Under the pieces are notes generated by a model. That model did no database searches and was not told the origin of the DNA. It worked only from the letters and a program-made list of their open reading frames with translations. The translations under genes were made by a program, and so were the position numbers. Positions 1 to 6,194 of a stretch of DNA of 6,646 bases are shown one piece after another. How positions within the stretch are numbered: position 1 is the stretch's first letter; each line of letters starts with the position of its first letter. This DNA comes from JAZKFT01 sp043760535 (GTDB lineage: Bacteria > Bacteroidota > Bacteroidia > Chitinophagales > Chitinophagaceae). The DNA lies in the NCBI GenBank assembly GCA_043760535.1, contig JAYUOV010000031.1:1-6646 (forward strand). Reading direction: 5' to 3'.

Positions 1-2
1 AT

Positions 3-185
3 ATTTCCATACCGGTGATGGCTACCATACTATTTGGAATTTTTACCATGCCGGAGTATTATGCATCTTTTAAAAAAGCATTTCGCAAAGGCAGAAAAAG
101 CACCGCTATCAGGCATTGGAAATGGTTTCAACTAATCCCCTGCCGTACAGCCCATTTGCAGCAAATTATTTTTTGTTCGCCATAA
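3..185 (+). CDS. 3' end of an unidentified, probably membrane-associated protein (partial)
   Basis: One frame stays open from the left edge (first complete codon at base 3) for 60 codons to a TAA at 183-185; the start lies outside the window. The visible part begins with a hydrophobic stretch (about residues 1-16, ISIPVMATILFGIFTMPEYY), then turns strongly basic (KKAFRKGRK) and contains Trp and aromatic residues. This is what a last transmembrane helix followed by a cytoplasmic positively charged tail looks like. The final 15 or so residues look less protein-like, so a frameshift near the end is possible. The other plus-strand frames and the minus strand have early stops here. A hairpin terminator follows 16 bases after the stop, which supports a gene end. 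I do not recognise the family; a glycosyltransferase or other multi-pass protein is possible but not shown. Confidence 0.45.
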   Translation: MSIPVMATILFGIFTMPEYYASFKKAFRKGRKSTAIRHWKWFQLIPCRTAHLQQIIFCSP

Positions 186-200
186 TACAAACAGCACACC

Positions 201-246
201 GTGGCCGGTTATGAAGCCGGCCACATTACACTTTTATAATTTTTTA
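201..246 (+). terminator. Rho-independent-like terminator after the partial upstream gene
   Basis: Bases 201-208 (GTGGCCGG) pair perfectly with 217-224 (CCGGCCAC) around an 8-base loop. A T-rich stretch follows, although it starts about 7 bases after the stem (CTTTTATAATTTTTT, 231-245). The gap between stem and T-run makes it weaker than a textbook terminator. Its position 16 bases after the stop at 185 and about 40 bases before the next start suits termination of the upstream gene. Confidence 0.5.
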
Positions 247-286
247 AAACCCAATAGCTTTAAAAGGCAAGCTTTACATTGCAGCT

Positions 287-652
287 ATGAAACGATTTTT
301 TAAAAGTCTCGGATATGCACTCAACGGCCTTCGATTATTTTTTAGCAAAGAGCAAAACGGGCAGGTGCAAGCTTTTGTGGCCATACTTGTAATTATAGCA
401 GGTTTTGTTTTTAAACTGGGCCTTTACGAATGGCTGGTGATACTTGTGTGCACCGCCCTGGTGCTGGCATTGGAAATGATGAACTCGGTGATAGAAAAGT
501 TAATAGACCACCTGCATCCACACAGGCATCAACAGATAAAATGGATAAAAGATGTAGCGGCAGGTGCCGTGCTTTGGGCGGCCTTTATTAGTGCGGTTAT
601 CGGTGCTGTTATTTTTATTCCAAAGGTTTTGGCATGGCTGCAAAAGCAATAA
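287..652 (+). CDS. dgkA: Diacylglycerol kinase / undecaprenol kinase, DgkA family
   Basis: A small integral membrane lipid kinase that uses ATP to phosphorylate diacylglycerol or, in many bacteria outside the enterics, undecaprenol, feeding phospholipid or peptidoglycan-carrier recycling at the inner membrane. The 121 residues match the usual length of the family (about 120). Key positions are present: E22-x-N24 near the N-terminus, E49-W50, the signature around E63, N66, E70 and D74 (ALEMMNSVIEKLID; E63/N66/E70/D74 correspond to E. coli E69/N72/E76/D80), and K88-D89 followed by AAGAV. Three hydrophobic helices lie at about 28-43, 48-66 and 91-112. ATG at 287 is used because the family begins with a short basic amphipathic helix like MKRFFKSLGYA. 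There is no clear Shine-Dalgarno sequence, as is common in Bacteroidota. The substrate (lipid versus undecaprenol) cannot be decided from sequence alone. A short membrane ORF follows 30 bases downstream on the same strand. Confidence 0.95.
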   Translation: MKRFFKSLGYALNGLRLFFSKEQNGQVQAFVAILVIIAGFVFKLGLYEWLVILVCTALVLALEMMNSVIEKLIDHLHPHRHQQIKWIKDVAAGAVLWAAFISAVIGAVIFIPKVLAWLQKQ

Positions 653-682
653 GCTTCTGGCATTTTTTTCCTACATTTTTAT

Positions 683-844
683 ATGAAAAAGATTACTGGC
701 TATACTGTTTCGTTTTTATTAGGCTTAGCCTTGGTGCTGGTTTTGTTTACTGGCCGGGTGCTGTACAGCCATACGTTTTTCTATGTGTTTTTGTTATGGA
801 ATTTATTGCTTGCATCCGGCTTTAATACAATGCAATTGCAATGA
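683..844 (+). pseudogene. Short membrane ORF resembling a truncated DUF1361 protein
   Basis: An ATG at 683 opens 53 codons ending in TGA at 842-844. The protein is almost entirely hydrophobic, with helices at about residues 7-22 and 30-45. The segment GRVLYSHTFFYVFLLWNLLLA (residues about 24-44) resembles the N-terminal signature of DUF1361 membrane proteins as I remember it: an Arg in a hydrophobic run followed by FL-x-WNL-x-LA. Full DUF1361 proteins are roughly 200 residues or more, so this would be only the first fifth, and the stop is followed immediately by a terminator, leaving no room for the rest. It therefore looks like a 3'-truncated remnant, though a functional small membrane protein cannot be excluded. 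It lies 30 bases after dgkA and could be co-transcribed. An overlapping frame (634-825) is also open, but its residues show no family pattern. Confidence 0.5.
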
Positions 845-847
845 AAA

Positions 848-879
848 AAAAGGCCGCACCAAAAATGATGCGGCCTTTT
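848..879. terminator. Bidirectional rho-independent terminator between convergent genes
   Basis: AAAAGGCCGCA (848-858) and TGCGGCCTTTT (869-879) form a perfect 11-bp stem with a 10-base loop. The A-run on the left (844-851) and the T-run on the right give a T-tract to transcripts in either direction. It sits 4 bases after the stop of the short membrane ORF (plus strand) and 22 bases beyond the stop of the minus-strand amidohydrolase gene, so it can terminate both. Confidence 0.88.
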
Positions 880-901
880 AATGATACTTGTTGGCAGTAT
901 T

Positions 902-2212
902 TTATTTAATACCATATTTACCCTTATACCTTTCGTTCAGTTGCTTTTGTTTGTTATCTAAACTTACCTGGCGGCCTTGTATAAAAGCATGGGTTATAAT
1001 GCTGGTGCGCATGTCTAGTATATCGCCTTCGCTAATAAGCATGTTGGCATCTTTGCCCACTTCTAGCGAACCGGTTTTATCTGCTATGCCCAGAATTTTA
1101 GCAGCGTTTAAAGTGATGGTGCTTAGTGCTTCTTCTTTACTTAAACCATAGCTGGCTGCAGTGCCTGCATTAAAGGCAAGATTGCGGTAGCGGGTGGTTT
1201 CATCGCCATCATTTATACTAAACAGCACACCTGCTTTTTGCAGCATAGCCGGGGTTTTAAAAGGCTGATCTACGTCATCATCTACTGCTGTTGGCAGGCT
1301 ATGGCTTTGGGCCAATATCACAGCAATATTATTTTGTTTTAGCAGATCGGCTATTTGGTAGCTTTCGCTGCCGCCTACTATTACCACTTCAAAACCAAAT
1401 TCTTTGGCAAAGTCAATAGCCACCAGCATTTCCTTTACAATATCGCAATGCACAAAGAGCTTTTGTTGCTTGCTGAATAATGCTTTTGTGGCTTCGTATT
1501 TCAGGTTGGTTTCGGCATGGTTGGTTTCTGCTAAATAGGCCTTTGCTTCTCTAAAAAGTGCTTTGATAGCAGCTATTTTTTCAAGCCCAGCTTTAACCGG
1601 ATCTTCAGGAGCAATTCCTCCACGGCCTCCGCCACCAAAGGGGTTAGGCCGGTTAAATAAAGAAGGCATATTAAAGTGCATGGCATTCTCCATTTTATAA
1701 GCCGCATCTTCCCAGTTCCATGCATCTAACTGCACCACGCTGCTTGAACCACTTATGGTGCCACCCTGTGGCGCTACACCTGCCAATAAAATACCATTTG
1801 AACGCAGCACACCTATTACTTTACTATCGGTATTATAGGCCACTATAGAACGTACAGAGGCGTTTATATCTCCAATTTCGGCATAGTCGTTCGAGGCTCT
1901 TACACCACTTCCAATTTCGTGCAAGCCTAAATCGGAGTTGGATAAAATAAGCCCGGGATACACATGTTTGCCTGCGGCATCAAATACTTTTACATCGTTT
2001 GCAGGTATGGTTATGCCAGCACCTACCTGTTCTATTTTTCCTTTATTTACTTTAATGGTTCCGTTTTCTATCACGGTGCCATTACCCACATGTATGGTGG
2101 CATTTTTTATAAACAGCAAGCCGTTGTAGGCTGGTGCCGGGTACACGTCGTCTTGTGCAAAACTTGCCAGCGACAGCAACGATGCTCCAAGGATTGTTAT
2201 GAGTTTTTTCAT
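902..2212 (-). CDS. Exported amidohydrolase-like protein lacking most metal ligands
   Basis: A 436-residue member of the amidohydrolase superfamily (imidazolonepropionase-like branch). An N-terminal signal peptide (MKKLITILGASLLSLASFA, cleavage probably after A19) sends it to the periplasm. The composite beta-sandwich start is clear (IKNATIHVGNG to GKHVYPG, residues 35-87), as is the closing segment (TLNAAKILGI, GSLEVGKDANMLI, residues 367-394). The usual HxH after PG-x-I-D is missing: the sequence reads PGLILSNSDLGL, with N92 and D94 in those places. H255 (FVHCD) remains. The later His aligns with G280 and the final Asp region reads SINDGDE (332-338). It is probably catalytically inactive or uses another chemistry. 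My recollection is that related Bacteroidota proteins share this loss and the AYNTDS, PQGG and DAWNWEDA motifs (residues 125-170), so it is a family trait rather than recent decay. A Gly-rich loop lies at 193-199. The gene starts 2 bases after the DUF433 stop with an A-rich leader, suggesting translational coupling. Substrate unknown. Confidence 0.88.
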   Translation of the reverse strand: MKKLITILGASLLSLASFAQDDVYPAPAYNGLLFIKNATIHVGNGTVIENGTIKVNKGKIEQVGAGITIPANDVKVFDAAGKHVYPGLILSNSDLGLHEIGSGVRASNDYAEIGDINASVRSIVAYNTDSKVIGVLRSNGILLAGVAPQGGTISGSSSVVQLDAWNWEDAAYKMENAMHFNMPSLFNRPNPFGGGGRGGIAPEDPVKAGLEKIAAIKALFREAKAYLAETNHAETNLKYEATKALFSKQQKLFVHCDIVKEMLVAIDFAKEFGFEVVIVGGSESYQIADLLKQNNIAVILAQSHSLPTAVDDDVDQPFKTPAMLQKAGVLFSINDGDETTRYRNLAFNAGTAASYGLSKEEALSTITLNAAKILGIADKTGSLEVGKDANMLISEGDILDMRTSIITHAFIQGRQVSLDNKQKQLNERYKGKYGIK

Positions 2213-2214
2213 TT

Positions 2215-2439
2215 TTAATTTTTTTGTTGGTTAAAATTATCAAGCAAAAATTTTCTTGCCATTACCAATACAGCCAAAGCCGCTTCTTTAGGCACGGACG
2301 GAAAATCATCCAAAAATTTACAGAGATTTTCGCCACCTTCCAGATAATCGAACAGGTTTTGAATTGGCACCCTTGTGCCTGAGAAAATGATTGCACCACT
2401 CATTATTTTCGGATTCTTTATTACTGGTTCATTAGTCAT
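2215..2439 (-). CDS. DUF433 domain protein, antitoxin-like, no partner toxin seen
   Basis: A small protein with the DUF433 pattern: NPKIMSGAIIFSGTRVPIQ, then a G-G after the helix (YLEGGENL) and a proline region before the last helix (FPSVPKEAALAVLVMAR). DUF433 is a winged-helix-like DNA-binding domain usually found in small antitoxin-like proteins paired with a DUF5615 (Mut7-C/PIN-like) nuclease. ATG at 2439 gives 74 residues starting MTNEPVIKNP, close to where most DUF433 proteins begin. A TTG at 2475 in the same frame would add 12 residues with no family resemblance, so I prefer the ATG. The core normally reads SG-K-P-V-I-x-GTR; here it is SGAIIFSGTR, a mild divergence. No DUF5615 gene follows: the next gene starts 2 bases later and is an amidohydrolase. 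It is thus an orphan, possibly an autoregulator left from a toxin-antitoxin pair, placed in the middle of an enzyme operon. Confidence 0.8.
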   Translation of the reverse strand: MTNEPVIKNPKIMSGAIIFSGTRVPIQNLFDYLEGGENLCKFLDDFPSVPKEAALAVLVMARKFLLDNFNQQKN

Positions 2440-2484
2440 ACACTTGAATTTTTCATCATTACAATCTTTAGCCAAGAATATGTT

Positions 2485-2570
2485 ACGCCCTTACAGGGCT
2501 TGGTTTCGAACGGTTTGCATTCAACCCAGGGCGATGCCCTGGGCTATTTATTTCGCCCCTTTGGGGCTTT
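2485..2570. repeat. Three-hairpin REP-like intergenic element
   Basis: Three GC-rich palindromes stand close together in an AT-rich spacer: GCCCT-tac-AGGGC (2487-2499), CCCAGGGC-gat-GCCCTGGG (2525-2543) and GCCCC-ttt-GGGGC (2555-2567). All have 3-base loops, and the linkers are about 25 and 11 bases. No ORF of note crosses it. The arrangement of several short GC-rich hairpins in a fixed order is typical of REP/BIME-type dispersed elements, and I recall similar sequences in intergenic regions of Bacteroidota genomes. There is no T-run on either strand long enough for good terminators, although TTT follows the third hairpin on the plus strand. On the transcript of the minus-strand operon the hairpins would lie between the 1049-residue gene and the DUF433 gene and could stabilise or attenuate the message. 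Confidence 0.7.
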
Positions 2571-2594
2571 ACCGAATCAATCCTAAACTCCACA

Positions 2595-2666
2595 GTGAAC
2601 CAATCTACCAATAAACCAAAGAGCCAATGAGCCAATGAACCAATCAACTAATGAACCAATCAACTA
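2595..2666. repeat. Nine-copy octamer tandem repeat, consensus ATGAACCA
   Basis: From 2595 to 2666 the sequence divides into nine 8-base units without gaps: GTGAACCA, ATCTACCA, ATAAACCA, AAGAGCCA, ATGAGCCA, ATGAACCA, ATCAACTA, ATGAACCA, ATCAACTA. The last four alternate as a 16-base higher-order unit (ATGAACCA + ATCAACTA, twice). The final unit covers the TAG stop codon of the minus-strand 1049-residue gene (2664-2666). As 8 is not a multiple of 3, copy-number change here would not keep frame if the array were translated. It is a microsatellite-like array and could vary in length between strains. Confidence 0.85.
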
Positions 2667-5600
2667 AAAAACCTCATCCCCATCCACAATCAACAATCCA
2701 TGCTGGTGCTGATGGTCGTTACAGGTGTTCATAATTTCCATGCTTGGCGTGGCGGCGGCCATGGGAAATCCGGCTCTTTTTTCACCCATCATTTTTTGGC
2801 TGATGCGGTTTCTTTCTTCGGCTATTTTTTTGCGCAGCTCCAGGTCGTGGTCACGGTCGAAATAAACGATACCATCCACAATTGTTTTTTGGGCAATAGC
2901 ATAAATGCTTAACGGGTTATTGCTCCACAAAACAAGGTCGGCATCTTTACCGGCTTTTATAGAACCCACACGGTCGGCTATATGCAGCATTTTGGCGGGG
3001 TTCAGCGTTACCATTTTCAGTGCTTCATCTTCTGTAAGGCCGCCAAATTTTATACTCTTAGCAGCTTCCTGGTTCAGGCGGCGGGCCATTTCTGCATCAT
3101 CACTGTTAATGGCTACATTTAAACCAACCCTTGTCATAATGGCTGCGTTGTAAGGAATGGCATCCTGTACTTCCATTTTATAATACCACCAGTCGCTAAA
3201 GGTGGAAGCGGCGGCGCCATGTTCTTTCATTTTATCGGCCACTTTGTAGCCTTCCAGTATATGGGTAAATGTATTTACGGGGAACTTGTATTTATCGGCC
3301 ACACGTAAAAGTGCGGTGATTTCGCTTTGTACATAAGAGTGGCAGGTTATGAAACGCTTCTTATTCATTATTTCAACAAGGGCGTCCAATTCCAGATCTC
3401 TGCGAACCGATTTTCCATTCACTCCTTTCATAGCAGCCTGGTAATAGGTAGCTCTCTGAAAGGCATCGGCCAGTACTTCTTCCACGCCCATACGGGTATC
3501 GGGGAAACGGCTGTTGCCCGTAACTGCAGTGGTTCGTTTTACATTTTCGCCCAGGGCAAATTTGATAAAAGGATCCCAGTTTTTAAATTTCAATCCTTCA
3601 TCATCGGCACCCCAGCGGAGTTTAATGAGTTGTGTTTGTCCGCCAATGGTATTGGCACTGCCATGCAGTATATGCGATGAAGTAACACCACCACTTAACT
3701 GGCGGTAAATGTTAATATCATCGGGGTTTAGGTTGTCGCCAATCCGCACTTCGGATGTAACCGACTGCCCACCCTCGTTGGTAGATGATGATGCAATATG
3801 TGAGTGCTCATCTATAATGCCGGCTGTAAGGTGCTTGCCGGTTCCGTCTATTACTTTGGCGCCTGCTGCATCCAGATTTTTGCCTACGGCAGCTATTTTT
3901 CCATTCTTTACCAGTACATCTGTATTCTCCATTTTGCCAGCTGCTTCGTTGGTCCATACAGTAGTATTTTTTATCAATATGTTTTCCTGCTTTGGCATTT
4001 CTTCCCAACCATAGCCATTAAATGGATAAGTGATATTGCCCATTTTTATGGGGTCTTTCTTTTTTACAGAGTCCACTTTGGCAATAGCTGCTTTTACAAA
4101 TGTGGCACTCCATGTAAGTTTATTGCCTAATGTATCTACACCCATACCTTGCCATACATCGCCATTGCTTACACCGCTCAGGCGAATGTTGGGGCTGGCA
4201 CTTACAGTAACAGCAGCACCTACTCCACCACCAGTTCGGCCGCCACCGGGCATACCAACTGGTGTAGTACGAGATGAATCGGAACCCATGCCTGCTGGCC
4301 TTCTTCTGCCTTTGGTAGTTACCGGAGAAAAACTCAACTTTACCATTTTACCATCAAAACTAAATTTGCTGGTGAGCGTATCCTTACCAATTAAGCTGGC
4401 ATCGCTGCTGCTTTTTACATCCAATACATAATTACTACTGGCTGCAGTAGCATTTATAACGAGGTTATAGGTGCCTGCAACATTGTTCCAGCTATCTTCT
4501 TTTACAGCGTATTTATTGCCCTGTACCCAGTTTTGGTAAATGGTGGTTTTTTCGCCAAATACTGGCCCACTGGTAATTAAAAAATTGGCCAGTTTGCCAG
4601 CATCCAGGCTGCCTACTTTATCGTAAACGCCCAATAAGGTAGCAGGTGTTTTGGTAAGTGCCTCCATGGCTTTGGTTTCGCTAAGGCCATAATCAAAAGC
4701 TTTGCGAAGGTTGGTCATAAATGTTTTGGCATCCCGCAAATCGGCTGTGGTAAAGGCAAAATTGATTCCTGCTTTTTCGAAAGCAGCCGGATTAGAAGGA
4801 GCCATTTCCCAATGCTTCATATCGTTCAGGCTTACAAACCTGGCATCGTTTGGGTCTTCCACATCTATGGCCTGCGGGTAATTAAGGGTTACAATAAAAC
4901 TGGCTTTTGTAGCAGCCATTTCGTTAATGCGTTGGTATTCGTAGCCACTAGATTTTAGTATGTATTGGGTACCAAATTCCTTTGCTATTCTATCTGCCCT
5001 TAGTGTGTTCCATTTAGTGGTTTGGTCGCCGGTGCCTCTTTCTAACACATCAAAAATTTGAGGTAGGGTTTGGTTATCGTTCCATGCCTGCAGGCTCATA
5101 TTGGTGCCTTCTGTTGCAGGTTTGGTTTTGTACCAGATGGCATCTAAATACGTTTGGCGAAGTAGTGCAATAGTGCCCATCATACTACTTGGGTAGCTTT
5201 GGCCACTTGTGCCTTTGCTAAAAGAATAATTGGCCGAAGCTTTCTCTTTTATAATTACGAGGTTTTCTTTTTCGTTGGCCAGCGTAACCACCATGCCTGT
5301 GCCACGGGCTATGCCATCTTTTTGGTGGGTAAGTACGGTACCAAAGCCACCTTCACGTAAGCCTTTTGCTTTGGCTTCGTCCACGGCAAATAGCGATGCA
5401 GCCTGTATTTCGGGCTTCATAGCCTGGTTCCAGCCGTAAGCACCTTTGGCAGCACTGTTTAATTGTGCCGGGGCCCTAAAGTCAAATCCCGTGGTGGCAC
5501 GTTGTGGTGCGGCAATGCCATAGTCGCTATAGATGTCGATAAAAGACGGGTAAATAAACTTGTCTTTACAATCGATTACCACCGCATCTTTAGGGATGGC

Positions 5601-5813
5601 GATGCCAGCACCCACAGCCACAATTTTACCTTCACGAATAACCATGCTGGCATTTTCCAAAGTGGTTTGGGCATCTTTTACAATAGTGGCATTGGTAAAG
5701 GCGTAGCAGCCATTACGTGGCTCGGCCACACCATTTACAGGAAACGTGGGCTGTGCCGATGCATATATTATGCTGCACAGCATCGCAAATAACCAGAGCA
5801 ATTTTCTCATCAT
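2664..5813 (-). CDS. Exported two-domain amidohydrolase (inactive N-domain, intact C-domain)
   Basis: A 1049-residue secreted metal-dependent hydrolase with two amidohydrolase superfamily domains. The signal peptide is MMRKLLWLFAMLCSIIYASA with cleavage probably after A20; starts at 5813 or 5810 are equally possible (ATG ATG). The N-domain (about 35-435) has the fold's opening and closing strands (IVKDAQTTLENA, GSLDAGKLANFLI) but no HxH: the place reads PSFIDIYSDYG. A beta-rich linker follows (440-590), with a Gly/Arg-rich low-complexity stretch at 501-535. The C-domain (about 610-985) has a complete ligand set: H670 and H672 (IIDEHSHIA), H825 (ITCHSYV), H851 (TFTHILEG) and D905 (INSDDAE), and ends with the usual GSIKAGKDADLVLW. 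It should therefore carry the hydrolase activity, perhaps on cyclic amides or peptides; the substrate is unknown. A His-rich tail (CNDHQHQH, 1031-1038) could bind metal. It lies upstream of the DUF433 and 436-residue genes on the same strand; a separate promoter candidate lies before it. Confidence 0.92.
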   Translation of the reverse strand: MMRKLLWLFAMLCSIIYASAQPTFPVNGVAEPRNGCYAFTNATIVKDAQTTLENASMVIREGKIVAVGAGIAIPKDAVVIDCKDKFIYPSFIDIYSDYGIAAPQRATTGFDFRAPAQLNSAAKGAYGWNQAMKPEIQAASLFAVDEAKAKGLREGGFGTVLTHQKDGIARGTGMVVTLANEKENLVIIKEKASANYSFSKGTSGQSYPSSMMGTIALLRQTYLDAIWYKTKPATEGTNMSLQAWNDNQTLPQIFDVLERGTGDQTTKWNTLRADRIAKEFGTQYILKSSGYEYQRINEMAATKASFIVTLNYPQAIDVEDPNDARFVSLNDMKHWEMAPSNPAAFEKAGINFAFTTADLRDAKTFMTNLRKAFDYGLSETKAMEALTKTPATLLGVYDKVGSLDAGKLANFLITSGPVFGEKTTIYQNWVQGNKYAVKEDSWNNVAGTYNLVINATAASSNYVLDVKSSSDASLIGKDTLTSKFSFDGKMVKLSFSPVTTKGRRRPAGMGSDSSRTTPVGMPGGGRTGGGVGAAVTVSASPNIRLSGVSNGDVWQGMGVDTLGNKLTWSATFVKAAIAKVDSVKKKDPIKMGNITYPFNGYGWEEMPKQENILIKNTTVWTNEAAGKMENTDVLVKNGKIAAVGKNLDAAGAKVIDGTGKHLTAGIIDEHSHIASSSTNEGGQSVTSEVRIGDNLNPDDINIYRQLSGGVTSSHILHGSANTIGGQTQLIKLRWGADDEGLKFKNWDPFIKFALGENVKRTTAVTGNSRFPDTRMGVEEVLADAFQRATYYQAAMKGVNGKSVRRDLELDALVEIMNKKRFITCHSYVQSEITALLRVADKYKFPVNTFTHILEGYKVADKMKEHGAAASTFSDWWYYKMEVQDAIPYNAAIMTRVGLNVAINSDDAEMARRLNQEAAKSIKFGGLTEDEALKMVTLNPAKMLHIADRVGSIKAGKDADLVLWSNNPLSIYAIAQKTIVDGIVYFDRDHDLELRKKIAEERNRISQKMMGEKRAGFPMAAATPSMEIMNTCNDHQHQHGLLIVDGDEVF

Positions 5814-6194
5814 GGTTCTGTTAGTTTTTATTTAAGAAGATATAAACAATAAATTTACACGAAATGAATGTTGCAACAACGATTGGGGAAAGGAATTTAT
5901 ATGGGCGGTGTTGTGTATAGAAAGCTATTTTATAAGCACCATGAATAAGCAGAAAACCAATCCAGATTTTTAATGATGGAATTAGTATTGCAAACATCTT
6001 TTTTTAGATAAAAAAGGCAAACCAAAGCGATACAAGTGCATAGGAACAACTTAATAAAACAAAGGCAATCTTTTAAACCTTTTATTTCCCATTGTTAGTG
6101 ATATACTACGATTTTTTCTGTAAGAAGTTGGTATAAAAAGGGTGAGACAAAAAAGAAATGAGATTTTTTTAATATGGACTAAATTATAAATGTA
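5814..6194. other. 380-base AT-rich intergenic region
   Basis: This stretch separates the divergent minus-strand amidohydrolase gene and the plus-strand helicase fragment. Apart from the promoter candidate at 5850-5879 I see no RNA gene, terminator or clear coding segment. A 15-codon ORF (5901-5948) has an AAGGA-like sequence 8 bases upstream but is too short to call. No convincing promoter for the helicase fragment was found; TTG-containing segments around 6090-6130 lack a good TAnnTTTG partner. Confidence 0.6.
5850..5879 (-). promoter_or_regulatory. Candidate Bacteroidota-type promoter for the 1049-residue gene
   Basis: Read on the minus strand, TTG (5879-5877) is followed after 19 bases by TAAATTTA (5857-5850), which fits the Bacteroidota -7 consensus TAnnTTTG at seven of eight positions and the usual spacing. 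Transcription would start some 30 bases before the ATG. The -33 region overlaps a perfect 10-bp palindrome TGTTGCAACA (5869-5878), which could be an operator, but a palindrome this short may arise by chance. Confidence 0.4.

Noticed and set aside
634..825. Open frame of 63 codons overlapping the end of dgkA, rich in aromatic residues
   Set aside because: It overlaps the 683-844 frame, whose residues show a recognisable family pattern and typical N-terminus; this one starts inside dgkA and looks like a shadow.
888..2218. Plus-strand open frames at 888-1151, 1938-2129 and 1964-2218
   Set aside because: All are antisense to the 436-residue amidohydrolase gene, which has a signal peptide and clear family motifs.
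2439..2475. TTG start at 2475 extending the DUF433 protein by 12 residues
   Set aside because: The extra residues (MAKDCNDEKFKC) do not resemble the family start, while the ATG at 2439 places the conserved NPKIMSG core about 8 residues from the N-terminus as usual.
2375..2614. Plus-strand frame of 79 codons across the hairpin element
   Set aside because: It runs antisense to DUF433 and through three palindromes, with translated repeats (PRAMPWAIYFAPLGL) that simply reflect the hairpin DNA.
2485..2666. Possible CRISPR array, given repeats and palindromes
   Set aside because: The octamers are contiguous with no unique spacers, and the three hairpins differ in sequence and spacing; no cas gene is present.
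3327..4431. Several long open frames on the plus strand and one on the minus strand (3808-4008)
   Set aside because: They lie wholly inside the 1049-residue amidohydrolase gene in other frames, have no domain resemblance and are low-stop shadows of its codon use.
5901..5948. 15-codon ORF with an AAGGA-like sequence upstream
   Set aside because: Too short, no recognisable product, and expected by chance in 380 bases of intergenic DNA.
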